Source of the DNA: Ephemerocybe angulata
Taxonomy: Eukaryota; Basidiomycota; Agaricomycetes; Agaricales; Psathyrellaceae
NCBI GenBank assembly: GCA_013368325.1
Contig: JAACJK010000163.1
Location: 2,480,001 to 2,544,000, forward strand
Length of the DNA stretch: 64,000 nucleotides
Direction: 5' to 3'
The notes under the pieces are model-generated. The model was not told the origin of the DNA. It did not search any database and was given only the letters and a program-made list of their open reading frames with translations. The translations under genes and the position numbers were made by a program. The stretch's first letter is position 1, and each line of letters starts with the position of its first letter. Below, one piece after another: positions 1 to 11,197 of this stretch.

Positions 1-889
1 AACACCGCTTCCCAGGCGTTCAGACTGTGTGCGGGTTGCAAGGAACTTCGCGCTTCTCCGACCACTGCACGAGCGCTGTCCAGATGGATATGCTTTCGCG
101 CCCAAAATAAAGCTTCTGTTAGCTTTCTTGCACAAGTATCTGATGAACTCTCTGGCTTCTTTGTGTCCATAATCCTATGGTTATCAGGTTTCTCAGTAAG
201 GCATCAGTGCTCTAAGGACACCGTCTGCTTCCTCGACGTTTCCTTGACCACTCCCGCGGCCTGATGATTGCTGATTACTGATGAAGCCCGGTGGACTGTG
301 AAATATTTTCTTTCTGACTGCAATACTCCTGCGGAACAAATGCTAATGCGCGAGGCGGCGCCTACTTGCCCGTGACTAGCCTGGTCATCCCAATTGATAG
401 TGAGCTTTCTTTACTTACAAGGGAATCTTACTATATATCACTGATAAGATGCATAGGCCTTCTATCATTGCGGTATTCTTACTACGTGTGAGCGGAGCTC
501 CCACTATCACCATGACGCCGAAGGGAAAGGATATGTCCGTCCAACGCCCTTTCGCGGGCCTTCATATTCACGGGCACTCTCTGGCACTCTTTTCAACCAG
601 TGAAGGGGCCTTGCGGGACTATTCAGGACAACCAAGGTCGAGGTCTACGATCCCAGTGCGATCACGAAGTCTGCCTGACCCGAATAGCCGCACTTGAAGT
701 TGAAATAGTCAAGCAAGGTCCCCACTTTACAAGTGGCTTCCATCATCTTGGATAGATTGATAGATCAGTTTTAGGTGCTTCCACAGCGACGGCGCCGAAG
801 GTCCAGGAGATATCCCACGTGGCTGAGAGTACCCTTAGTCGCAGTATAAAGGACCCACGACAGATTAGAACGCCCTAAACCATACCAAG
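1..889. other. Left flank, no confident gene
   Basis: No gene can be supported here. A reading frame is open from base 3 to a TAA at 108-110 on the plus strand. It could be the 3' end of a gene starting left of the window, but it is too short to identify. The stretch just before 890 is the promoter of the GMC oxidoreductase. Confidence 0.4.
845..850 (+). promoter_or_regulatory. TATA box of the GMC oxidoreductase
   Basis: TATAAA lies 45 nt upstream of the ATG at 890. If transcription starts about 30 nt downstream, as is usual, the 5' leader would be very short. Confidence 0.5.
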
Positions 890-3586
890 ATGCCTCTCCT
901 TACCACCCCAGATGAGCTCGCCAACAAGACTTTCGACTACATCGTTGTCGGAGCAGGAGTGCGTTCACCTTCAGTCTGCCCTAGTCCGCTGTTCTTACCT
1001 CAGAATAGACCTCCGGCTTAGCGCTGGCGTCCAGGTTGACTGAGGACGCTGGTTCCAATGTCCTTGTCCTTGAAGCTGGAGCTGTTTACGGAGACGATCC
1101 CCTGGTCGATGTCCCTTCTCAATTCGGTGCTACCTTCGGGAACCCAAAGGTATGCTTGCCACGATTAACTTTGGTCCTCATCCACACTTACAACTTTTCT
1201 ATGTTCCGTAGTACGATTGGGGCTTCCCCGTTGTGAAGCAAGAGCACGCCAACAACATCGAGCACAACTGGCCGCGAGGCAAGGGTGTTGGTACGTGAAT
1301 GTGTAGTTTATTGTTAATCACGATGCCTAACACCGTTGTAGGCGGTAGCTCTGCCATGAACTTCTTCTGCTGGATCAAGCCACCCGCAGAGGACGTCGAC
1401 GCCTTTGAGAAGCTCGGCAACCCCGGGTGGAACTGGAATGAGTTCGAGAAGTACTCGAAGAAGTCGGAGAAGTAAGTTATCATGATTGACCAGAGGCTTC
1501 TGCCGCCCAAGAGAATTTGATCACTAAACGGCGCCTAGATTCCACCCTGCCGTCAAGGAGGTAACTGACAAGTATCCTCACACCTACGATGAGAAATTTA
1601 GGGGTACAGATGGCCCTATCAATGTAACCGACCCTATTCACGCCCATACCCTCGACAAAATCTTCATCGACACCCTAGGAAACAAGGGGATCAAGCATGT
1701 CACGGATCCCTATGGCGGCGACGTATGTATATCTCAACTAGCTTCCGTATAGCATTTTAGCTGACCCAAGATGCGATCAGGTTACTGGCACATACCTTGC
1801 CTCGAACAACGTCGATCCCAAGACTTGGAAGCGCTCGTATTCCGCAACCGGATACTGGCTTCCTCACCAAGATAGGCCCAACTTCCATGTCAGTCTCCTG
1901 GTTTTGTTCTCGGATTGTCTGCCGGACCTTACTTATACATGATCATCGATCATCAAGCTTCTTACGGGTGCCCATGTTTCTCGCGTTCTCTGGTCTGATG
2001 AGAAAGACGCCGACGGCAACTTGATTGCTTCTGGTGTTGAGTTTATTTCTGGAGACAAGAAGAACGTCGCTACTGCCATGAAGGAGGTTATTCTTAGTGC
2101 TGGGTGAGCAAAGTCCTCGAAAGGCAAACGCAGCTCGCTAATGAATCGAGTAGTGCCATCAAGTCTCCTCACATCTTGGAGTTGTCCGGGGTCGGAAGCT
2201 CCGAGATCCTCAAGAAGATCGACATCCCCACCAAGCTCGAGTTGCCCGGAGTCGGCGAAAACGTCCAAGAGCACCACTTCGCTTGGCTGGTGTATGAACT
2301 CGACACCACCAATGCTGATCACCAAACACTCGATCAGTTCGCCGACCCAGAGTTTGCCAAGGAGTCCCTACGCCTGCAGTGAGTCCCCCAACCTCATCAG
2401 CCTGTAGCTGAAGGCTAACGAATTTGTATATGTGAAGTGGTGAAGCTAAGGGTCTCCACCGTACTGGTATTACCGGATTTGCGTTCCTCCCGCTGAGCTC
2501 CCGTGCCCCCGAGGAGACTGCTGCCTTGATCGATACTCTCGAGAAGGACATCAAAGCTCGCACTGCGTCAGGAGAAATCTCGCCTGCTTTGGCCAAGCAA
2601 TACGAGATCCAGCTCTCGGTCCTCAAGGACGATAAACTGCCTGATATGGAGTTCATCATCTTCCCAGGTTACTTCATGGCGAGAGGTACGCAACGAAGCG
2701 TCATCGATCTTGATAGGTAGAAGCTGAGTTTCACGATAGAACCCCCTGCTCCTGGAAAGCGCTACATCAGTATCCTGACGTCCTTGAACCACCCCATCTC
2801 TCGTGGACACATCGTAAGCAGCAGCGATCATCCACACTGCGGCCTCATGCTGAAGTACACCTTCCCCGATAGCACGCAAAGTCCAATAACCCTGAGGACC
2901 ACCCAGAGATCAACCCGAACTACTTTAAGGAGAACTTTGGTAAGTCAAGGAAAGCTTTGAGCTTAGAGAAACACCATGGAAGCTCACTCTATTTTGACTT
3001 ATAGACCTCAAGGTCTTCCTTGAACACGCGAAGTTCATCCGTTCCTTGACCGACACCGAGCCCTTCAAGTCGAACTGTACCGAGGTCCAGCCAGGTCCCA
3101 ACGCCACTACTGACGAGCAGTTGGAAGGTGATTAATTGTCCCCTCTTTATCATGGCCGCTCGCGTATCACAATGATCTAACTAAACGGCATGCAGACTAC
3201 ATTAAGACCACTCACATCACTACTTTCCGTACGTGTCGAATCCATTTCTTGATTGGGGTAGGCTGATTTACGGCCATGACAGATACCGTTGGAAGCTGCT
3301 CTATGCTTCCTCGTGAAGATGGCGGTGTTGTAGATCCTAACCTCAAGGTGTACGGAACCAAGAACGTCCGTGTCGTCGATCTCTCTGTTGTTCCTCTCCA
3401 CGTCGCAGCGCACATGCAAAGTAAGCCACTATCGATCTCCCTGCTGCCTTCGTGCTCATATTCTTTACTCCAGCCACTGCGTACGTTATTGGCGAGAAAG
3501 GTTCGTTCTTAGTGTGCATGTTAACCCCCTCCACGTACTCACAGGTCTCATTCACAGCGGCGGATATCATCAAGGCAGGGAACTAA
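890..3586 (+). CDS. GMC-family FAD oxidoreductase (AA3-like)
   Basis: Glucose-methanol-choline oxidoreductase, an FAD enzyme oxidising an alcohol or sugar; the substrate cannot be told. The N-terminus MPLLTTPDELANKTF leads into a Rossmann motif DYIVVGAG-TSGLALASRL, split by an intron directly after GAG. The second GMC signature region (AGAIKSPHILELSGVG) is present near 2150-2200. The C-terminal catalytic region has HTVGSC, with its His codon split by the intron at about 3230-3281, and then PLHVAAHMQ and TAYVIGEKAADIIKAGN before TAA. About a dozen short introns all keep frame, and the spliced length of about 600 residues is usual for the family. There is no obvious signal peptide, so it is probably intracellular, unlike secreted aryl-alcohol oxidases. 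The start is the first ATG after the TATA box. Confidence 0.9.
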
Positions 3587-4203
3587 GGGAAGGGATCAGA
3601 GTGCGAGAACTGCTCCAGTATGTAACAACTACGTGTATATTCAATCTTGGGACTATGTATGATATCGAGTATGGGGATTCGCCCGAGCGCTGAGCATCCT
3701 AGGGTCTACATATCTCTGCCCAAGCGACATTCATTCAATCGATAATGCAAGGTAGCCGACACTCCAAAGTCAAAGCGTTGCCGCGCCGCGTCATTACCTG
3801 GAACATCCCCCGCTTTCCGAGAAGAGAATATGGCAAGTTGTTCTCGCCATTTATGATGTCTTGACTTCTGCCCGAGCTGGCTTCGACCTCAAGGAACGCG
3901 TCCCTTTCGCGAATCGATAAGCGCCCAAACCGGACACGAGCAACCATTTGAAAAAATTATCAATGGTCATTTGGCAGTGCGTGGATTGTAACATGTTGAC
4001 AGGCATTCGTAGCTGGATGCATGCTGCAGCTTTGCGAATAGATCAGTCTTCCATAATTGCGCTTGCATGGGAGACGCAATAAAACCTTTGCGGTCCTTGA
4101 TGTATTCCTCTCCACGACGACAACACTCCTCGAACCTCATCCTTCCTTTCACGAGCAGCCCACTGAATTGCCTCTAGTGTCGACTTCCCCTCAAGACTAC
4201 CAA
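3587..4203. other. Intergenic, GMC to KRE6-like gene
   Basis: No gene is seen. It contains one copy of the dispersed 9-mer TAAGCGCCC at 3918-3926. An in-frame upstream ATG at 4057 could extend the next gene, but that stretch reads like leader sequence. Confidence 0.4.
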
Positions 4204-6946
4204 ATGGCGTCGCAAAATTATCACGAATACGCGGCACATTCATGGGGTTCAAGCAGCTCCAATTATTCGTCCGCAGAAAGCTTACTGCCACCGTCGCCCT
4301 CAATTGGGTCAGGATTCGGGGTTTTGAGATCGAGTAGCCTGAAGGTGAGTTACATCACTTCTAAGTTCTAAGGAAGTGTTTGGTCCCAGTCCAGTTGCTA
4401 ACCCCTTCTGGACCTACAACAGGGCTTTGCAGAGAAGGTATGCGCTCATTTCGTCTTGCTATATAGAAGCCCCTATGCTTATTCTACCTACCTTCCTAGT
4501 ATTCGCTCGATCCCTCTCCACGAACCTGGGGAACTCCCTTGGACACGAGCGTCTCGGAACCCGACGACGACTTGCACAATCCAAACTCGAGGAGGGATCG
4601 CCTGACTGATGTTGGAGGAAGCTTCTTCACAATGCGAGGCCTCGCAAATCTGGGATGCTTGATTCTGCTAGGGGCCGGCCTCTTGACCCTCTTGTGAGTA
4701 CTGTCTAACGCGACACACGATCTCTGATCCGGCCTCTTTACTGACCTTGAACATCATTAGCGCCGGTAATTAACGCCCTCGTACATGCTACTCGCCGTTT
4801 AACCTTGGCACCCTACTTCCTCCAGGATATCCAATAATCACGCACTTTACGAAGAAAGAGCTGACGAACCAAGGCGGGTTCAACCTGGGGGGTATCAATG
4901 CAACTGGGCAGATCGCTGATATGCCCGGGAACTTTGGTCTCATCGACCGGGACACCCCCAAGTCTGCACTCAGCAAGAAATCGTTAGAAACCGGCGAAAA
5001 TATGATTCTCGTCTTTTCTGACGAGTTCAACACGGACGGACGCACGTTCTATCCCGGTGACGATCCGTATTGGGAGGCCGTAGATCTGTGGTACTGGGGA
5101 ACTGTAAGTAGTTCTCTGTGTCTTGTTGTTTGCGCAACTCGAAGCTGAAGAAGGCGTATAGAAAGACCTTGAGTGGTACGATCCGAGCCAAGGTTTGTCT
5201 ACCAGTATCTCGGGAACGCTCAGATGCTTAATAGCTGGACTTGACTTCAGTAACAACGAAGGACGGTGCTTTGCAGATCAAACTTGACAGAATAGACGAT
5301 ATCACGCAGAACCACAACCTCACATACAAGTCCGGCATGGTATGTATGTCCCAACCATTTCAACGAAGGTACTATTACTCACTGCGATCACATTTAGCTT
5401 CAGTCATGGTGAGATGCCCATCTATGCCGTGTCTAATATAGGGTCTAACAGCGACACAGGAACAAGTTCTGCTTCACTGGCGGCATGATCGAAGCTGCAG
5501 TCAGATTTCCAGGGACGAATGACGTTGGGTAAGTCATCTTTCCTGCATCACTCAATAGGGGGCTGACGGCCACCATAGAGGCCTATGGCCGGCACTGTGG
5601 ACACTGGGCAACCTAGGTAAGTAGTAGGCGCCTCGTTCTAGTTCTTTCCAAGTTGAAACCGTCAATAGGTCGCGCTGGCCACGGCGCATCGCTTGAAGGC
5701 CTGGTATGTCACTCCCTCAAAACAGGCTTAGCAGTGTTGATGATGCTCGATAGTGGCCTTATAGCTATGATTCCTGTGACATTGGGACTTTGCCGAATCA
5801 AACGTATGCCGATAAGTCTGGACCCCCATCCACTCTAACGGACGGAGACCCGTACCACAATGGCCGTCTGGTACGCCTAATACTGGAGTTGAATAGACGG
5901 AATGTTGGGCCTGACTTTGAATTTGCTAGTCATTTCTCCCAGGTCAACGTTTATGTGAGTGGCATGTCCATAGCATTCGGACGTACCTGATCTCTGGCCC
6001 CTCAGCTGCTTGTACCTGCCCTGGAGAGGCTCATCCCGGGCCAATTCGATCCGACGGCTCATATGTCGGCCGCTCTGCACCTGAAATTGACGTGTTTGAG
6101 GCAATCGTTGAGTACGGGGAAGGGCGAGTGAGTTGCACATGTCCTCTCTCAGGGTTTCTCTCATGTCGTTCCTTTATGCTGTATAGGTTTCCCAGTCATC
6201 TCAATGGGCGCCATTTAACCACGGGTATATCTGGAAGAACACGACGGCAAACTACAAGATCTACGACGACGACATCACTGTTCTGAATCCATATACTGGA
6301 GGCATCTACCAACAGGCGGTCAGCGGTCTTTCCCTAACTAACCAGGGGTGTTATGAGGGAGAGGGTGGTTGCTTCGCTGTTTATGGCTTTGAATACTCAC
6401 CAGGGTGAGGCCTTGAATATCTATACCACGAATCTCCTTCTAACGACCTCGCAGATTTGACGATGCTTACATTACCTGGATTAACAATGGAAAAATTGCA
6501 TGGACCCACTATGCAAGAGGCTTGGACATCGACCCCATAGCCGAGATTAGTGCGCGCCCTATCGCACAAGAACCTATGGTAACTACGATACTCTTTTGAC
6601 ACCTAGCACAAGCGCTCACGATCGCCCGTCCAGTACATCATTGCAAATTTGGGTATTTCGAACGCTTTCGGCTCAATAGAGAGTGACCTTGCGTTTCCTG
6701 CGACCATGAGCATAGATTACATTCGGGTTTACCAGCCTATCGATAAAGTACAGATCACCTGCGACCCAGAGGACTTTCCTACCAAAGCCTACATCGATGC
6801 GTGAGTGAGGCCTTCATTCCACCTCGAGCTTAACCTGATAGACGATTCACAGATACATTGAAGCTTACACCAATCCCGAGCTCATGACATGGAAGCAGCA
6901 GTACGGGCAGCCGTGGCCAAGAAATAACCTCACCGAGCGTTGCTGA
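4204..6946 (+). CDS. KRE6: KRE6/SKN1-like GH16 beta-glucan synthesis protein
   Basis: Type II membrane protein of the SKN1/KRE6 family, needed for cell-wall beta-1,6-glucan synthesis and acting in the secretory pathway. A Ser-rich cytosolic N-terminus is followed by SEPDDDLHNP, then one membrane segment (GCLILLGAGLLTLFAGYPI). The lumenal GH16 domain has NQGGFNLGG, PGNFGLIDRDTP, FSDEFNTDGRSF-like FSDEFNTDGRTFYPGD, and the catalytic ExDxxE motif in APEIDVFEA near 6080-6100. It ends with IDYIRVYQP, CDPEDFPT and NNLTERC. Many introns occur. Keeping frame at conserved motifs needs a 5 nt exon (4761-4765) and an 11 nt exon (5398-5408). No break was found. The start at 4204 gives the family-like short N-terminus; 4057 is an in-frame alternative. 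Confidence 0.92.
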
Positions 6947-7860
6947 GAACAGTTTGATCTCGCTGCACGTTTCTTTGAATGTCTCGTCCCATAATATATT
7001 AGATACCCCTCCAGCTTGTCCCCAAGTTGCCCCACTTCCGATTTCTCAGAGCCGGCATCTCCGTTGTTCCTGCCATCAGTCTCAATAGCAGGTAAACCGA
7101 GGACATGTCGGGATTGGAATGGATTAAATGCTGGTGATCAAGTATTCGTTGCCTGAGGATCCAGACACAGTCATTTCGCCTCGGAGAGCGACAATTGTAA
7201 GGACTTCGCTGTTCGAGCAACGCGGATGAAGTACAGCGAGCAAGAAACGACCCAAGCTGCCCAGAGATGGGGCGCCCCCGGTTGCAGTAACGGAACTTGA
7301 ACAGCGCCCAATTGCAAAGGAAGAATAGTAGACAACCTAGAACGATCGGGGGGCAGTAGTTCTAGCAGATCGTATTCCGGTCGCAGTGTTCTGGCTTTGC
7401 CCCTGGAGAAAGAGAGGGATAGTGGGAATTGTCGCTGGAGCCAACTACAATAGTCCGTTGAATGCGTGAGTGGGTACATCGAGGTGACTTGTCTTGGCCG
7501 CATTTTGTACGGGAACTGGGACTTCGAAGACCTTTTCGTTTTGAGCCTGAAGGGAACCGAATTCTGAGCAAACTGATCATGTCGACGAATTGGAGAGGTA
7601 TGGAGAGGTATGGCGGTCCAGAACCTCAACTTCACAAGTTTTGATTTGGGACGCCCTGCGCATGCATTTCCCTGCGCGTCCTCGTCGCGCATATCAAGGC
7701 TACACGCAGTATGACGGCGTTGTATTTTCTGTCATTTGAGAGGTGAACAAATGAAGAGCAGGAGATTTTGAATCCATGTCGTTTGAAGGTGATGATGGTT
7801 GCGGACAAGCCAAATTGGGAGTGCATCACGAAACACTCTTGCTCCCTGTCCACCACGATC
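6947..7860. other. Intergenic, KRE6-like to AP-1 beta
   Basis: About 0.9 kb between two genes on the same strand. Only short unsupported open frames are seen on both strands. Confidence 0.4.
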
Positions 7861-10410
7861 ATGAGCATTCGAGGTCCCAGGAAAGGCGAAAACTACGAGC
7901 TCAGCGTAGATCTCAACAGTGAGTACAGGGAGAAGCGCAAGGATGCTATCAAGCGCGTTATCGCATCCATGACCGTTGGCAAAGGTGGGCCTTACAGCTC
8001 CTAGAACCAATACCAAGTCTCTGACTGGGCGTTAGATGTCAGCGGTCTATTCCCAGATGTTCTGAAGAACATGCAAACCGACGACCTCGAACAGAAGAAG
8101 CTCGTATACCTTTACCTCATGAACTATGCCAAAACACAACCCGAGCTGGTCATTCTTGCTGTAAATACCTTCGTCAAGGACTCGGACGATCCCAATCCAC
8201 TGGTCCGCGCGCTGGCGATTAGGACGATGGGATGCTTGCGAGCGGAGAAGATCATCGACTATCTGTGCGACCCACTACAGAAGGCTCTGCGCGATGAGAA
8301 TCCCTATGTGCGCAAGACCGCCGCGTTGTGCGTGGCGAAGCTGTACGACCTCAAGCCGGAGCTGGTCATGGAGAATGGGTTCTTGGAGCAACTGCATGAC
8401 ATGATATCGGATTCCAATCCAATGGTGAGCCCCGAGAGCCTGGTTATGCGCTAGTGGTATTGATTCTCTGTCGCAGGTCGTAGCCAACACAGTCGCAGCC
8501 CTCACCGACATCCACATCGCTGCTACTTCCTCAGAACCCTCAACAAGCTCTATAGACAACTCATCCACCGTCTTCCACATTACCACTGCTATCCTCAACA
8601 AACTTCTCGTTGCTTTGAACGAGTGCTCCGAATGGGGTCGCGTCGCGATCCTGAACGCCCTTGCCCGATATACCGCTGCGGACGACAAGGAGAGCGAACA
8701 TATCTGCGAGCGCGTAGTGCCTCAATTCCAACACATCAATGGCAGTGTCGTACTGGCCGCCGTGAAGGTTGTCATGATTCACCTGCGGAATGTGAAGCGA
8801 GAGGATCTGGGGAAGCAGCTGATCCGCAAGATGGCACCCCCTTTGGTCACCTTGCTCAGTTCGCCTCCAGAAGTGCAGTGGGTTGCATTGCGCAACATTA
8901 ACCTCCTCCTCCAGAAAAGGCCCGAGCTTTTGTCCAGCGAAATTAGGGTGTTCTTCTGCAAGTACAACGATCCGTTGTACGTCAAGGTGGAGAAGCTGGA
9001 TATCATGGTTAGGCTCGCGAACGACAAGAATGTCGATGCTTTGCTCAGCGAGTTGAAGGAGTACGTCCTCTTCCCTCCACACGCTATCATTAACCAATAT
9101 CGGTACTTATAGGTACGCATCTGAGGTGGATGTGGATTTCGTGCGGAAGAGCGTGAAGGCAATCGGGCAGACGGCAGTTAAAATTGACGAGGCTGCTGAG
9201 AAATGTGTCAATGTCTTACTGGAGCTCATTGCTACTCGCGTCAGTTACGTCGTCCAGGAAGCCATTGTTGTCATGAAGGTATGTTTCCTGGGATATCTAC
9301 ACCACCCTTTGACTTATTCAAAGTTAGGATATCTTCCGAAAATATCCCTCCACCTACGAGGGCGTCATTCCCACTCTTTGCGCCAACCTTGACGAACTCG
9401 ATGAGCCAGAAGCGAAAGCTTCACTGATCTGGATTATTGGCGAATATGCAAACAAGATCGACAACGCAGACGAGCTCCTTACGCTGTTTGTGGACACGTT
9501 CACAGAAGAGTCTTACCCTGTGCAACTTCAGACCTTGACGGCGGTCGTAAAGCTGTTCTTGAAGAAGCCTGATTCATCGCAAGCAATTGTACAGCAGGTT
9601 CTGAACACAGCGACGAAAGATTGTGACTCGCCAGATGTGAGGGATAGGGCATATATATACTGGAGATTGCTGTCTATGGATCCTGCAGCTGCAAAGGTTC
9701 GCTCTTGCCTCAACTCCGATTGGCTCGCTTTCTGACGTAGGGCTTTAGTCCGTCGTCCTATCACACCGACCGCCAATCTCAATTCCCAGGACGACGGTGG
9801 CACCTGCTGTCCTTGAAGAACTCATTGGTGAGATCGGCAGCCTGGCGAGTGTCTACCATAAGCCGGCGGAGACATTCATTGGCAAGGGCCGATTGAGCGC
9901 CGATGCCATCCAGAGGAAAGTTGGGCCCGGAGAAGACGACGAGTCTCAGTTGTCGACACAGAAGGCGTTGCAGACGGTTGTTGCTGGACAACAATCGGAG
10001 AACCTTTTGTCAGTTCTACATCCTTTCATACTGGACCTTGACATCTTCCTAACCCTACACTCTACAGGGACTTCGGTGACGAGCCTTCAACGGAAGGTGG
10101 AGGCCTGTCGGGTTTGGCAGCTACCCAAACTATGCTGGCGCAACCTGCCGCGGCGAACTTGATAGCTGGGACGTCGAGCAACCCATTAGACGACCTGGTG
10201 TCGATCTTCGGGAACGTTTCTATGCAGCCGATGTCGGCGACCCCATCTGCGGCCCCGGGTGGTGCGTTTGGAGGGTTCGATTTTGGTCAGGCACCGACGT
10301 CTGCGGCACCCCAGGCAGTGGATGCATTTGCGGGGCTGTCAGCTACCCCGGCGGCCCCACCGCAGCAGCAGCAGCAGAAGCCTCAGGAGGACTTGCTTGG
10401 GCTGTTCTAG
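7861..10410 (+). CDS. APL2: AP-1 clathrin adaptor complex, large beta subunit
   Basis: Beta-adaptin of the AP-1 complex, which selects cargo and recruits clathrin for trafficking between the trans-Golgi and endosomes. The start [19 protein letters not shown] leads directly into the helical adaptin trunk: [50 protein letters not shown] and [16 protein letters not shown]. The trunk continues through [13 protein letters not shown] and [11 protein letters not shown]. After about residue 600 comes a low-complexity hinge (Ala/Pro/Gly with PPQQQQQKP) ending PQEDLLGLF, a clathrin-box-like LLGLF. The C-terminal appendage of animal beta-adaptins is absent, which I understand to be common in fungi. Several short introns keep frame. 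The start is the first ATG giving the conserved RGPRKGEN beginning. Confidence 0.93.
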
Positions 10411-11197
10411 AGCCAGTAGACATTGCATTTGTTGGTTCCTTTGCGTCACGACGCAGCACTTTTTGGACTGGGAATGGATAATATGGATAAAGGATCTCAT
10501 TTAACTCACACAAAAGGCCTACAAGTCAGGTTCTGGAGGGTACTTAGGGCCTTGGAAGGTTACGATGGCTTCGGGCGCTTAAATCCGATTTGCTAGTTCG
10601 TGTATTTGGTCAGGCTTAGTAAGCCGGTGAATGCCGGTCGGTCCAAGTCTGCTCGCCCCTGAAGCCGCCGCCGTTGGGCCAGAACCACATAATAGCCTGT
10701 TTCTCAAGTCCCAGAATGCGATGGTCGGTGAGTCCTAGTAACTGATAGCCAGGAGCATAGTGTCTAATGATACCAGGAACATAACCAGGGTCCAAGGAAG
10801 GACTACTGCTGACTGCCAGTGGATCCGTGCGACTCCCTCTTGTTCGCGATTATGAATGTCGTACTACGCTTCGTTTCCTGAAGTGCTCCTACACGCCAAG
10901 ACCGAAGAGCACTTAAACGGGCGGTCCTGAGCTTCTTCCAACTCTTGGGGCCATTAATGCGAATGGCTTTCTGAGGCCCATGGCCATGAAAAGAACAAGA
11001 GAGAGTTGCCCAGGTCATGAAGCAATAGCTACCAAGATGCACATTGACTTGTCTCAGCACGACGTGCTTGTTTGATCCTTCGTTTAAGGTGTCATACACA
11101 TCCGCTACCCTTCCTCTTCCGCCCATCCCACCTACCTATTTCTTCTCAACGATCTCCCCGGGTCTCTCATAGAACATAACAACTGACACCACACACT
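10411..11197. other. Intergenic, AP-1 beta to GH30
   Basis: No gene is supported. A GGGCGCTTA 9-mer lies at 10573-10581, about 160 nt after the adaptin stop. Confidence 0.4.
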
